Assembly (NCBI GenBank): GCA_003524305.1
Contig: DQHW01000003.1
Span: forward strand, 6,992 to 70,991
DNA from: Anaerolineaceae bacterium
GTDB lineage: Bacteria; Chloroflexota; Anaerolineae; Anaerolineales; Anaerolineaceae
DNA: 64,000 nucleotides
Reading direction: 5' to 3'
Part shown: positions 17,334 through 26,195 of the stretch, in pieces
How the letters are laid out: each line of letters opens with the position of its first letter
How positions within the stretch are numbered: position 1 is the first letter of the stretch
Notes under the pieces: generated by a model
The model's database searches: none
The model's input: the letters and a program-made list of their open reading frames with translations, nothing else
Told to the model about the DNA's origin: nothing
Position numbers and translations under genes: made by a program

Positions 17334-18365
17334 TTATGGAATTAGCCTGGGTTGATTTTCTTTTGCCACATAGGGATACTTTAAATGCTCATAAGCTGAT
17401 TTCGTGATCACACGTCCCTGGGGAGTGCGTTCCAAAAATCCTAGTTGCAGCAGGTAGGGTTCAACAACATCCATGATGGTGTCTGGTTCCTCACTAATGG
17501 AGGCGCCAATCGTGGCGAGGCCGACAGGTCCGCCATTATATTTTTCAATCACTGTGATCAGTACCCTGCGATCCACATCATCAAGTCCGAGTTCATCCAC
17601 TGCCATCAGATCAAGTGCGTCACGCGCCACCTGGCAGTTAATAAAGCCATCTGAGCGTACCTGGGTGAAATCACGCACTCGCCGCAGCAGGCGCAGCGCT
17701 ACACGCGGTGTTCCGCGCGCGCGTCTGGCAATTTCTGCCACACCCTCAGTGTCAGCTTCTACTTTTAGCATATCGGCGGCCCGTTTGACAATCTTCTGCA
17801 TTGCGGGTTGATCATAATAATCCAGTCTGTAGACGGCGCCAAATCGCGCCCGCAGCGGAGAAGTAACAAGGGCCAAGCGGGTTGTCGCGCCAATGACAGT
17901 AAACCTGGGTAATTTAAGCCGCAAAGATCGGGCAGCTGGTCCCTTGCCGATGATAATATCCAGTGCATAATCTTCCATGGCTGGGTAGAGAATTTCTTCC
18001 ACTGCCCTGCCCAAACGGTGAATTTCGTCTATAAACAATACATCCCCTGCACGTAAGTTTGTGAGGATGGCCGCAAGGTCTCCCGTCCGTTCAATGGCCG
18101 GACCGGAGGTGATCTTGATATTGACACCCATCTCGTTAGCCAATACATGCGCCAGAGTGGTCTTGCCAAGTCCGGGAGGACCGTAAAAGAGCACATGGTC
18201 AAGCGCTTCTTTACGCTGCCTTGCCGCGGAGATTAAGATATCCAGGTTTTGTTTCACCGAATCCTGACCAATTAATTCCTTCAGACGAGTTGGTCTTAAT
18301 GCATGATCAATATGGTCTTCAGGCTGTGTATCTGGATCGGTGAGACGTTCTTTTTCTTCACTCAT
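17334..18365 (-). CDS. ruvB: Holliday junction branch migration helicase RuvB
   Basis: Hexameric AAA+ motor that drives branch migration with RuvA. The 343 residues contain LRPTRLKELIGQ, Walker A GPPGLGKTTLA, Walker B LFIDEIHRLGR, the EDYALDIIIGKGPAARSLRL segment, sensor 1 GATTRLALVTSPLRARFG with the Arg finger and a C-terminal winged helix (GLDDVDRRVL ... ERTPQGRVIT). RuvA and RuvC are not in the window. QueA follows at once. Confidence 0.98.
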   Translation of the reverse strand: MSEEKERLTDPDTQPEDHIDHALRPTRLKELIGQDSVKQNLDILISAARQRKEALDHVLFYGPPGLGKTTLAHVLANEMGVNIKITSGPAIERTGDLAAILTNLRAGDVLFIDEIHRLGRAVEEILYPAMEDYALDIIIGKGPAARSLRLKLPRFTVIGATTRLALVTSPLRARFGAVYRLDYYDQPAMQKIVKRAADMLKVEADTEGVAEIARRARGTPRVALRLLRRVRDFTQVRSDGFINCQVARDALDLMAVDELGLDDVDRRVLITVIEKYNGGPVGLATIGASISEEPDTIMDVVEPYLLQLGFLERTPQGRVITKSAYEHLKYPYVAKENQPRLIP

Positions 18366-18442
18366 GTGCTTGATTATACCCTTACCTGAAAACTGGATTT
18401 GTAAATTTCAGATATTTTAAACTTTCATTATTGAGTTTCCGG

Positions 18443-18469
18443 TATAATGAAAAAAACCCCCGGGAGGAT
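18443..18469 (+). promoter_or_regulatory. upp -10 box and ribosome site
   Basis: TATAAT at 18443-18448 is followed by a short leader with GGGAGG at 18462-18467, five bases before the upp ATG. The -35 region is weak. Confidence 0.5.
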
Positions 18470-18471
18470 TT

Positions 18472-19098
18472 ATGAACAATGTATACGTTTCACAGCATCC
18501 CATGATTGCACATAAGTTGGCAATTTTGCGAGATAAAGATACCGTTCACCGCCAGTTTCGCGAGCTCGTTAAAGAAATCGCCGGTTTGCTGGCTTATGAA
18601 GTTACTGCCGACCTTCCCACCCAACCCATCGAAGTTCAAACACCTCTCGCCATCGCAAAATGCCATCAATTGAAAGAAAAAGTCGGTCTCGTGCCCATTT
18701 TACGGGCCGGCTTGGGGATGGTGGAGGGTTTTTGGTCATTTATCCCCAGCGCTGAAGTTTGGCACATCGGACTGTATCGTGACGAGCATACCCTCAAACC
18801 AGTTGAATATTACAATAAACTGCCCACTTCACCCACAGTTGATATGTGTTTGATCCTGGATCCCATGCTGGCCACCGGCGGCTCTGCCACTGCCACCATT
18901 GATGTGCTCAAACGCTGGGGGGTTACAAATATAAAGTTTGTGGGGTTGATCGGTGCACCCGAAGGTATTGCCCAGGTTCACAAGAATCACCCCGAAGTAC
19001 CCATTCACCTCGCTTGTATTGATGATCGCTTAAACGAGATTGGCTACATCGTCCCCGGCCTGGGTGACGCAGGCGACCGCCAGTTTGGTACTGCATAA
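18472..19098 (+). CDS. upp: Uracil phosphoribosyltransferase
   Basis: Salvages uracil with PRPP to give UMP. The 208 residues start with the family N-terminus (VYVSQHPMIAHKLAILRD) and carry VPILRAGLGMVEG and the PRPP loop LILDPMLATGGSATATI. They end with LNEIGYIVPGLGDAGDRQFGT, the uracil-binding hood. The length is standard. It stands alone, ending about 200 bases before the convergent tpiA terminator. Confidence 0.97.
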   Translation: MNNVYVSQHPMIAHKLAILRDKDTVHRQFRELVKEIAGLLAYEVTADLPTQPIEVQTPLAIAKCHQLKEKVGLVPILRAGLGMVEGFWSFIPSAEVWHIGLYRDEHTLKPVEYYNKLPTSPTVDMCLILDPMLATGGSATATIDVLKRWGVTNIKFVGLIGAPEGIAQVHKNHPEVPIHLACIDDRLNEIGYIVPGLGDAGDRQFGTA

Positions 19099-19254
19099 AT
19101 ACGGTAAAGGCGGGGTTAGCCAGTTCACCAGAATTATGGCAATTCTCAAGTTATAAAAGCTATCTAAATCCTGAAATAAGATCCATCGTTAATATTTCTG
19201 ACATAATGGATTTCTTTGAGCAAGAAAGAATTTCAAGAATATAGTGAAAGTTGA

Positions 19255-19292
19255 CGAGAAAAAACCCCGGTTTCGTGGAAGAAACCGGGGTT
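19255..19292 (-). terminator. Rho-independent terminator after tpiA
   Basis: AACCCCGGTTTC and GAAACCGGGGTT (19263-19274, 19281-19292) form a perfect 12-pair stem. Read on the minus strand it ends in a run of T (bases 19264-19257 complement), so it mainly serves tpiA. Confidence 0.88.
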
Positions 19293-19300
19293 ATGTTCTA

Positions 19301-20056
19301 TTATGGTCTTGCTGCTTCAACGATCTTGATGAAGTCAGGTTTAAGGCTGGCACCGCCGACTAATGCGCCATCGATGTCTGATGTCTTAAAATACTCTGCG
19401 GCGTTGGCAGCGGTCACTGAACCGCCATACAGAATTCGCATGCTCTGAGCAATAGCCGAACCAAACAAGCTGCCGAGTACAGGTCTAATCTGATCTCGAT
19501 GCACAGCGTTTGCTCCTTCACTGGTGGCTGCCTTGCCGGTGCCGATCGCCCAAATGGGTTCGTAGGCGACTACGATTTGTGACGCCAATGCGTTGTCAAT
19601 TTCTTTGAATCCTTGCAGCACCTGACGTTTGACCACTTCACCGGTCTGACCAGCCTCGTATTCTTCCAACGATTCACCGATGCACACGATTGGGATTAAT
19701 CCGGCTGCCAGGGCCGCTTTCAATTTGTTATTGACTGTCTCATCAGTCTCGGCGAAATAAGCACGTCTTTCAGAATGTCCAATAATCACATAATTGCAGA
19801 ATTCTTTCACCATTGAAGGGGATACTTCGCCAGTATAAGCTCCTGAGGCTTCCCAATGGAGGTTCTGGGCACCCAGACCTATGCCTGTTTCAGCCAATTG
19901 TGCTGAAAGCACCATCAATGAAATAAAGGGTGGGCACAACACTTTTTCCACCTCGGGGACAGCTTGCAGACCGGGCAGTAATTCCTGCACAAGCACGCTG
20001 GCCTGATCCACTGTCTTGTTCATCTTCCAGTTTCCTGCTACGAAAGGTTTACGCAT
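19301..20056 (-). CDS. tpiA: Triosephosphate isomerase
   Basis: Interconverts dihydroxyacetone phosphate and glyceraldehyde-3-phosphate. The 251-residue protein shows FVAGNWKMNKT (catalytic Lys), VIIGHSERR (His95 equivalent), VAYEPIWAIGTGKAAT (catalytic Glu and loop 6), ILYGGSV and the DGALVGGASL end. The ATG at 20056 follows GAGGAAATT. It is a single-gene unit with its own terminator. Confidence 0.98.
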   Translation of the reverse strand: MRKPFVAGNWKMNKTVDQASVLVQELLPGLQAVPEVEKVLCPPFISLMVLSAQLAETGIGLGAQNLHWEASGAYTGEVSPSMVKEFCNYVIIGHSERRAYFAETDETVNNKLKAALAAGLIPIVCIGESLEEYEAGQTGEVVKRQVLQGFKEIDNALASQIVVAYEPIWAIGTGKAATSEGANAVHRDQIRPVLGSLFGSAIAQSMRILYGGSVTAANAAEYFKTSDIDGALVGGASLKPDFIKIVEAARP

Positions 20057-20267
20057 AATTTCCTCTTTCTAGTAAATATAGGGTGGTCACCCTTTGTTAT
20101 TGTGTTTGATGAAAAAACATTAGTCGCAATTATAGTACAAAACTTGTGCAGACATCCTTCTAATAAAACTTTTATATGTTTTCGATTCCCATTGAACGGT
20201 TTTTTGTATACAATTGATTTGCAGTCAGCGCACGTAATTGACTCAATAATTGAAAGGAGTTATTAGT

Positions 20268-20921
20268 ATGTTAGTGAGAGAACGTATGACCAGCCCGGTG
20301 TTGACCATTACCCCGGATGTATCCATTCAAGACGCACTGGCACGTATGCACCAAGATAAAGTCAGGCGCTACCCGGTGGTCGATAAACACGGAAAATTAG
20401 TCGGCATCGTCACAGAAGGTGACCTTCTCAACGCCAAACCCTCAGAAGCCACCACCCTCAATGTGTGGGAAATTACCGCCCTTCTGAACAAGATCACCGT
20501 TGAACGTGTGATGTGCACAAAAGTTATTACCACCACAGAAGACTGTCCCATTGAAGAAGCTGCCCGCATCATGGCTGACAACGAGATCAGCAGCCTGCCG
20601 GTTATGCGAGAGAAAAGCCTGGTCGGCATGATCACTGAGACAGATATCTTCCACATCATGCTCGAACTTATGGGCGGACGCACCCCAGGTGTGCGTTTGA
20701 CTGTTGAAGTACTCAATAAACCTGGCAAGCTTTATGAAATCGCCGGTATCATCCAAAAATTGGGCGGAGATATTCTGGGTCTGGCTGCCATTTTAGGTTC
20801 ACGCGCCGAAACCCGAATTTTCACCATCAAAGTCGTCGGCATTGATCTGGATGCACTTCGCAAATCCGTCACTCCTGCTGTGGAACAGATCGTTGACATC
20901 CGAGAGACCAAGATAAGTTAA
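20268..20921 (+). CDS. CBS-pair protein with C-terminal ACT domain (AcuB-like)
   Basis: The 217 residues have two CBS motifs (about residues 1-60, VRERMTSPVLTI ... VDKHGKLVGIVTEGDL; and 78-140, VMCTKV ... LPVMREKSLVGMITETDIF) that form a Bateman module binding adenosyl nucleotides. An ACT-like domain follows (VRLTVEVLNKPGKLYEIAGII, then ILGSRAETRIFTIKV). This combination resembles AcuB-type proteins, but there are no acu genes nearby, so a sensory role is the most that can be said. GAAAGGAG lies nine bases before the ATG at 20268. Confidence 0.88.
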   Translation: MLVRERMTSPVLTITPDVSIQDALARMHQDKVRRYPVVDKHGKLVGIVTEGDLLNAKPSEATTLNVWEITALLNKITVERVMCTKVITTTEDCPIEEAARIMADNEISSLPVMREKSLVGMITETDIFHIMLELMGGRTPGVRLTVEVLNKPGKLYEIAGIIQKLGGDILGLAAILGSRAETRIFTIKVVGIDLDALRKSVTPAVEQIVDIRETKIS

Positions 20922-20941
20922 GCAATATTTTTTTCGATTCT

Positions 20942-20973
20942 TTAAGAGCGGTGAATTATGATCGCCGCTCTTT
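20942..20973 (+). terminator. Rho-independent terminator after the CBS-ACT gene
   Basis: AAGAGCGG(T) and (AT)CGCCGCTCTT pair across a short AT-rich loop, followed by a T-rich tail. It separates the CBS-ACT gene from rnpB. Confidence 0.8.
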
Positions 20974-21019
20974 TATTATCCTTATTGACGCCCATTCCGC
21001 TTGAAGGTAAACTCAAAGT

Positions 21020-21410
21020 CCAGGCTGGTCAGATGGTCGCGGAGCCCTCGGGCTTCGAGGAAAGTCCGCTCTCCACAGAGCAAACCGCCGGGTAACACCC
21101 GGGGCGGGGTAACCTGCCGGATCGGGCCACAGAGACATACCGCCTCGAAAGGGGTAAGGGTGAAAAGGTGGTGTAAGAGACCACCGGCGTCTGCAGTAAT
21201 GCAGCGGCCAGGCAACCCCCGGTTGGAGCAAGGCCAAGTAGAGACCAATTTCACCTTCGGGTGGAGGGAAGTGGCTCGTTTTCTTATGAGTCTCGGGTAG
21301 GCTGCATGAGTCGGACGGTAACGTCCGGCCTAGAGAGATGACCGTCATATTTGGAGTCGTGCTTCGGCATACCCTTCAGGTAACAGAAAGCGGCTTATAG
21401 ACCGGCCTGG
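21020..21410 (+). ncRNA. rnpB: RNase P RNA, class A
   Basis: Catalytic RNA that matures tRNA 5' ends. Visible hallmarks are GAGGAAAGTCCGC at about 21057 (P4 5' strand region), the AGAGAGATGACCGTC block near 21332-21346 (conserved region IV) and ACAGAAAGCGGCTTATAG near 21383-21400. The ends are defined by P1: CCAGGCTGGTC (21020-21030) pairs along all 11 positions with GACCGGCCTGG (21400-21410), counting one G-U pair. The length of 391 is typical. Several apparent reading frames across this region are artefacts of the RNA. The downstream tandem repeats contain further copies of the 3' P1 strand. Confidence 0.95.
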
Positions 21411-21458
21411 AATAATTATTTTATATAGAAAGTGGCTCACTCTCAGGGGGTGTAATAT

Positions 21459-21658
21459 ATCGATCAGCCTGGATTAATCAACAATAATTACCGAACAAAA
21501 AAACTCTTAATACATTAATCCTTGGCAATGGAGAGTACCCCTTGGGGGTATCGATCAGCCTGGATTAATCAACAATAATTACCGAACAAAAAAACTCTAA
21601 ATACGCTAATCCTTGGCAAAGGAGAGTACACCCTTGGGGGTATCGATCAGCCTGGATT
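21459..21658 (+). repeat. Tandem repeats carrying copies of the rnpB 3' end
   Basis: Two full units of 91 and 92 bases (21459-21549, 21550-21641) and a partial third (from 21642). They differ at few positions. Each begins ATCGATCAGCCTGGATT. The 11-mer GATCAGCCTGG (21462, 21553, 21645) can pair completely with the rnpB P1 5' strand, like the native 3' strand at 21400-21410. Over 21 bases the repeat start and the rnpB end agree at 17. Each full unit ends with a short CCCTTGGGGG hairpin. No gene lies here, and transcription could run from rnpB through the array to the terminator at 21720. Confidence 0.9.
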
Positions 21659-21719
21659 TTCATCAGAAATTAGAAAGTTTCTCAGCCCCTAAGTGTGAAG
21701 TCCATCGATTTTCCTGAGA

Positions 21720-21751
21720 GGATGTCAATGCTACAAATTGACATCCTTTTT
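21720..21751 (+). terminator. Strong rho-independent terminator after the rnpB repeat array
   Basis: GGATGTCAAT (21720-21729) pairs perfectly with ATTGACATCC (21737-21746), with a seven-base loop and TTTTT. It is the first clear terminator after rnpB. Confidence 0.92.
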
Positions 21752-21831
21752 GAGATAAGGTAGACTGAAATTCAGGGGTTCAGTTTATTGAGTTTATTCG
21801 GTAATACTTAATATTTTTTTCAAGGAAGATT

Positions 21832-23610
21832 ATGAACGGCACAGATTATTTAAACCTCCTGCAAAATCATATTGACATTTCTTGTGTTCCATTCAGCGAA
21901 CGCGGCTCACGCATATTGATATTTAGGTATAGTGATAGAAATAGACTCTATATTAAGTTGGCAGAACGCCTTACTCAACTTGATCCCAATATCGAAGCTT
22001 ATTTAAACCGCCTGCCTTTTATTCAGGATCTAATATTAATTGATGCTTCTGGAAATGCATTGGATTTTACTGTCACCACCAATCCATATAGTTTACAACT
22101 TCATACACGATTGGGTGATTTTGAAATTACATTTCAAGACAAACAGACTATAGCTTTAGGTTTTCCAAATGATGTGACCTGCGGAATAAAATTCCGAGTT
22201 TTTCCCCAATTCTGGCAAAAAACGCCTCAGGGGGGAAGGTTTATGTCGGTCCGTAATTTACTTTACAATACAACCGGAGAAATTGAAAGAAATCAAATTT
22301 CACCTGTTGAGGGTGGCTATGAAGTTGAACTGCTGGTTAGAACGGCCACAGATTGCACAACAATCATTGGAATCTATCAAACTGACTATATTACATTGCC
22401 TTTGCTACCCTTTTCTTCTCTTCGTGAAGCATCCAAAGAGAGGTGGCGAACCTGGTTTGATACCGTACCTAATGTGGATCCAAAGTATGCAAAAACCTAT
22501 GCATATGCTTGGTGGGTCATGGCAAATAATCTAATTAGCCCTCAAGGCAACGTAATTTATGAAGCCATGACGCCATCAAAATTAGGTTATGTTGGACTCT
22601 GGTCATGGGATAACGCCATGCATTCTCTTGCTTATCGTCATGTGGATGCTGATTTGGCACGGAACCAGATTCGTACCATGCTTGCCCATCAACTGCCGAA
22701 CGGTATGATCCCGGATGTTGTTTATGATGAAGGAGTCGTCTTCACAATAGATCATCCTATTGTTGGAGAAGTAACAAAACCGCCAATTTTAGCCTGGGCT
22801 GCACTTAAGCTCCATGAGGTTGATCCTGATATAAAATTTTTATCAGAGATCTACGTACCATTAGTCCGATTAAATGGTTGGTGGTTTTCAATGAATGATG
22901 ATGATGGAGATGGATTGGCGCAATATAACCATCCCTACTCCTCAGGGCTTGACGACAGTCCCCTATGGGATGAAGGTATGCCGGTTGAATCTCCAGATCT
23001 TAATACATATTTATATATTCAAATGATCTCGCTTGCCAAAATTGCCGAGATTTTAAATATGAATGTTGAATCTGCTATGTGGCAAAGGCGGGCAGCATCG
23101 TTGGTTTCTCAAATGATAAAACATTTTTGGGACCCTGAAGCTGGCCTTTTTTGGGCAATAAAGGATCATATTCCTGTGAAGGTGGTAACTCCTTTTAACT
23201 TATTCCCGCTTTGGACAGGGCAATTGCCAGAGGCTATTAAAGACCGTCTTTTGGAACACTTAATTAATCCAGATATGTTTTGGGGAAAATTCAAAATTCC
23301 AACTGTTGCTCGAAACGATACCCACTATGATCCTCAAACCATGTGGCGCGGACCCGTCTGGGCTAACATAAATTATTTCTTCATTGAAGCTTTAATTTCT
23401 AATGGAGAAATTCAGTTGGCAGATGATCTGCGAGAAAGCACTCTTGAGATGATAATGGCTCAAAATGGTATTTATGAATACTATGACGCCGAGACCGGTG
23501 TTCCCCCCAAACGAGCTGTTAATATTTTTGGGTGGACCTCTGCGGTCTTCATTGATCTAGCCATCCAGGCTAGCAATAAAAGTCAACCCGGAGAAGAGAA
23601 ACCAAAATGA
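21832..23610 (+). CDS. Glycoside hydrolase family 63-like alpha-glucosidase
   Basis: A 592-residue protein with an N-terminal beta-rich domain (to about residue 200) and an alpha/alpha-barrel. The barrel has LWSWDNAMHS, the probable general acid in SGLDDSPLWD (about residue 374) and a C-terminal MWRGPVWANINYFF block. The general base Glu is in the EYYDAETGVPP region. This arrangement fits GH63-type enzymes, including bacterial glucosylglycerate and mannosylglycerate hydrolases, and trehalase-like relatives. There is no signal peptide, so it acts in the cytoplasm. The neighbouring otsA-otsB remnant and GH65 operon suggest an alpha-glucoside or compatible-solute substrate. Its stop overlaps the start of the remnant by four bases. 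Confidence 0.8.
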   Translation: MNGTDYLNLLQNHIDISCVPFSERGSRILIFRYSDRNRLYIKLAERLTQLDPNIEAYLNRLPFIQDLILIDASGNALDFTVTTNPYSLQLHTRLGDFEITFQDKQTIALGFPNDVTCGIKFRVFPQFWQKTPQGGRFMSVRNLLYNTTGEIERNQISPVEGGYEVELLVRTATDCTTIIGIYQTDYITLPLLPFSSLREASKERWRTWFDTVPNVDPKYAKTYAYAWWVMANNLISPQGNVIYEAMTPSKLGYVGLWSWDNAMHSLAYRHVDADLARNQIRTMLAHQLPNGMIPDVVYDEGVVFTIDHPIVGEVTKPPILAWAALKLHEVDPDIKFLSEIYVPLVRLNGWWFSMNDDDGDGLAQYNHPYSSGLDDSPLWDEGMPVESPDLNTYLYIQMISLAKIAEILNMNVESAMWQRRAASLVSQMIKHFWDPEAGLFWAIKDHIPVKVVTPFNLFPLWTGQLPEAIKDRLLEHLINPDMFWGKFKIPTVARNDTHYDPQTMWRGPVWANINYFFIEALISNGEIQLADDLRESTLEMIMAQNGIYEYYDAETGVPPKRAVNIFGWTSAVFIDLAIQASNKSQPGEEKPK

Positions 23611-24092
23611 GTAATAAAAAACAACAATCGAATACCGTAGAACCTTGTGAAAGTATTGCTGAAGTATTGCTTAAAGGCCGGCCTTTGATCGTTGTGTCCA
23701 ATCGTGGTCCTGTTGGATTTTCTATGGACGAAGACAATAAAGTACAAATTCAAAGGAGCGGCGGAGGTCTGGTCACCGCCCTTCGCGGATTAGCGCAAAA
23801 CGTCAATAATGCAATATAAGAAGAGCTCCTGCTAGAATATGCTCCCGTATTGGCTTCCAAGACTCTTGCTGCTCAATGGATCGTTGATAATTTAACCCCC
23901 AAAGAAGCATTAATTGTCATTATTGGCGATGATGATAAAGATGAAGATGCTTTTTGTGTTGCATTAAAATCCGAAGGTTTTGCTATACGCGTTTCAGCTA
24001 CTCCTTGTCAAACTCAAGCACAGTTGTGTTTGAAAAATCCTGGCTCGACACGTATTTGGCTAAATAAACTCATTTCGAAGCGTGAAGACTGA
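23607..24092 (+). pseudogene. Remnant of a fused trehalose-6-phosphate synthase/phosphatase (otsA-otsB)
   Basis: Two fragments lie in one reading frame, broken by a TAA at 23817. The first (70 codons) is the start of OtsA: RPLIVVSNRGPVGFS, then RSGGGLVTALRGLA, the glucose-6-phosphate-binding loop region. The second (from 23820) is the end of OtsB, with IVIIGDDDKDEDAF, the third HAD motif. All the OtsA catalytic body and the OtsB nucleophile (DxDGT) are gone, leaving 161 codons where a fused enzyme needs about 700 or more. An internal deletion followed by a stop mutation would explain this. It is coupled to the GH63 gene, which suggests that they once formed an operon. Confidence 0.85.
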
Positions 24093-24258
24093 ACACCTAT
24101 CCACTTTTTCAAAATCAAATACGCTTTTGGCATATCAAAAATGTATAATTATCGAATTAATATAATGAGCCCAAAAATTCCAGGCTATTTCAGTATATTT
24201 GTTAAGTTATTCAAACATACAAAAAACTTAACTTTTCCCAAAAAAAACCTAAAAACTA

Positions 24259-24311
24259 TTGACAAACAACTTTTTGTTCTCTATACTACTATTACTAACG
24301 CGTGTTAGTAA
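24259..24311 (+). promoter_or_regulatory. Promoter and LacI-type operator of the sugar locus
   Basis: TTGACA (24259-24264), 17-base spacer, TATACT (24282-24287). Immediately downstream, TTACTAAC-GCGT-GTTAGTAA (24292-24311) is a 20-base operator with perfect eight-base arms that covers the expected transcript start. The adjacent gene is a LacI-family repressor, so autoregulation is likely. Confidence 0.85.
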
Positions 24312-24322
24312 CGGGAGTCAAA

Positions 24323-25354
24323 ATGAGCAACAAGAGATCAACCAGTTCTGATGTGGCCAAACTTGCGGGAGTTTCCAGAACAACGGTATCTTTTGTTTTA
24401 AACAATATCCCTGATTCAAACATTCCTGAAACAACCCGTCAGAAAGTTCTTGATGCCGCCAAACAAATAAACTATCATCCAGATGCATCAGGACGCAAGT
24501 TAGCGTCAGGCAAATCGAAGATGATCGGTCTTGTTCGTCTTCAGAGTACTGAACAAGTCTTTAACGATGCTTTCTTGCTTCAGGTATTGGTTGGCCTTGA
24601 ACAAGCTGCAAGCAAATGGGGATTTCATGTCTTATTAAAACATATCGATCATGAAAAATCAGATGGGTATTCACAATTAATAACCGAAAATCATGTAGAC
24701 GGCATTATTCTTTCAGGTCCGCTGCAAAATGATCCGGAACTGATAAAGCTGCATAATGAGGGTGTTCCCATCATATTATTAGGTCAGATGGTGAATACCG
24801 ATATTCCTTTTGTTGATGTAAATGCTGAATTGGGATCAAAAACAGCAGTAGATTACCTCATATCATCCGGGCATAAACGTATCGGTATGATCACCAATGC
24901 GAAAATGGATTATTCATCAGCCCAACAACGAAAAAATGGTTATTTAATCGCACTTGAAAATGCAAAAATCCCGGTGGATGAAAAATTGATCAAAGAAGGT
25001 GATTTTACACCTGCAAGCGGATATTCGGCTATGAAAGAACTGCTCACCTTGTCACCTGCCCCCACTGCGGTATTTGTGGCAAGCGATGTCGTTGCCATTG
25101 GTGCAATCCAGGCAATTAAACAAGCAGGGATGAAAATTCCTCAAGATATAGAAATAATCGGTTTTGATGATATTCCAATGGCTGAGTTTTATGACCCACC
25201 TCTTTCAACCATCCGCCTGCCAGCTTACGATTTGGGAAGAGTAGCTGGAGATCAATTAATAAAAATGATTCTCAGTAATGAAATGGATGCACCTGGTTTC
25301 TTACTGGAGACAGAACTGGTTCTCAGAGAATCAACCAAACATGAGGGTTATTAA
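24323..25354 (+). CDS. LacI-family transcriptional regulator of the alpha-glucoside locus
   Basis: The 343-residue repressor has a LacI helix-turn-helix with hinge (SSDVAKLAGVSRTTVSFVLNN, then YHPDASGRKLASGKS) and a periplasmic-binding-protein-like sugar-binding core ending in IGFDDIPMAEFYDPPLSTIRLP. It probably releases the operator at 24292-24311 when an alpha-glucoside or a derived sugar phosphate is present. The ATG at 24323 was chosen over the GTG at 24302, which lies inside the operator; GGGAG is seven bases upstream of the ATG. The stop codon abuts the beta-phosphoglucomutase ATG with no gap. Confidence 0.93.
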   Translation: MSNKRSTSSDVAKLAGVSRTTVSFVLNNIPDSNIPETTRQKVLDAAKQINYHPDASGRKLASGKSKMIGLVRLQSTEQVFNDAFLLQVLVGLEQAASKWGFHVLLKHIDHEKSDGYSQLITENHVDGIILSGPLQNDPELIKLHNEGVPIILLGQMVNTDIPFVDVNAELGSKTAVDYLISSGHKRIGMITNAKMDYSSAQQRKNGYLIALENAKIPVDEKLIKEGDFTPASGYSAMKELLTLSPAPTAVFVASDVVAIGAIQAIKQAGMKIPQDIEIIGFDDIPMAEFYDPPLSTIRLPAYDLGRVAGDQLIKMILSNEMDAPGFLLETELVLRESTKHEGY

Positions 25355-26095
25355 ATGAACAACCCTATTTCTACTGAAATGAACCAGACCCTACTTCCAC
25401 AACTTCCCATTATGGGAGCCATTTTTGATTTGGATGGGGTCCTCACAGATACCTCTGAACTCCATTTTCGTGCATGGAAAAAACTGGCAGACGAAGAAAA
25501 AGTCCTTTTTACGCGGAAAGACAACGAAGCCTTACGTGGTATTTCTCGCCGCGAATCATTACTTCTGATTTTGAAAGATAAAGTTGTGAGTGAAACCTAT
25601 TTGCAAGAAATGATGGCACGCAAAAATAGATATTACATAGATTCCATCTCGACCCTGACGCCAAAAGATCTGCTGCCGGGGTCGCAAGAACTCCTCGAAA
25701 ACCTGAGAAAAGAGGGCATAAAAATCGCCCTTGGATCAGCCAGCAAGAACGCCAGGAGTGTAATCGGAAGTTTGGGTATTGAACACTTTTTTGATGCTGT
25801 TGCTGATGGTGAAAGTGTATTAAACCAAAAACCTGCCCCCGATTTATTTTTATATGCTTCAAAAATGATTGGCATTCCTTCGTCCAATTGTGTTGTATTT
25901 GAAGATGCAGCCGCAGGTATAGAAGCAGCATTGGTAGCTGGAATGTGGGCCGTTGGGATTGGTCCGCAGATGCGATTGCCATCTGCACATATGGTTTTTA
26001 ATAATTTGGAAGGGATAACCCTAAAAATATTATCTACTTTACTTACACGTGTTAGTGATCTTAAAACTCATTTATCAACAGAGAACATTCACTAA
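25355..26095 (+). CDS. pgmB: Beta-phosphoglucomutase, HAD superfamily
   Basis: Converts beta-glucose-1-phosphate, the product of inverting GH65 phosphorylases, to glucose-6-phosphate. The 246-residue protein has FDLDGVLTDTSELH (nucleophile and acid/base Asp), the cap-domain LRGISRRESL loop typical of beta-PGM, LGSASKNA, and VFEDAAAGIEAA. The pairing with a GH65 gene in the same locus strongly supports this role over a generic HAD phosphatase. It begins directly after the LacI gene. A possible second operator overlaps its last codons (26039-26058). Confidence 0.9.
   Translation: MNNPISTEMNQTLLPQLPIMGAIFDLDGVLTDTSELHFRAWKKLADEEKVLFTRKDNEALRGISRRESLLLILKDKVVSETYLQEMMARKNRYYIDSISTLTPKDLLPGSQELLENLRKEGIKIALGSASKNARSVIGSLGIEHFFDAVADGESVLNQKPAPDLFLYASKMIGIPSSNCVVFEDAAAGIEAALVAGMWAVGIGPQMRLPSAHMVFNNLEGITLKILSTLLTRVSDLKTHLSTENIH
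26039..26058 (+). promoter_or_regulatory. Possible second LacI operator inside the pgmB 3' end
   Basis: This 20-mer matches the operator at 24292-24311 at 17 of 20 positions, including CGTGTTAGT. It lies about 140 bases before the binding-protein gene, where it could control transport genes or allow DNA looping. Confidence 0.55.
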
Positions 26096-26195
26096 ATAAA
26101 TTATCGTGAAGGAGGTGATCACTCAAATCTTTTTGCCCGCTCTTTTGTTGTAGAACATTTTGCTAGTAAACGATAGATATAGAGGAGAGAAAGCA

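Noticed and set aside
20982..21348. Protein-coding frames on both strands
   Set aside because: They lie wholly or mainly inside the RNase P RNA and share its conserved blocks.
21459..21658. CRISPR array
   Set aside because: The repeated unit is 91-92 bases with no alternating unique spacers and no cas genes nearby; it relates to the rnpB end instead.
25509..25988. 159-codon frame antisense to pgmB
   Set aside because: It overlaps a complete HAD gene with all catalytic motifs; no features of its own.
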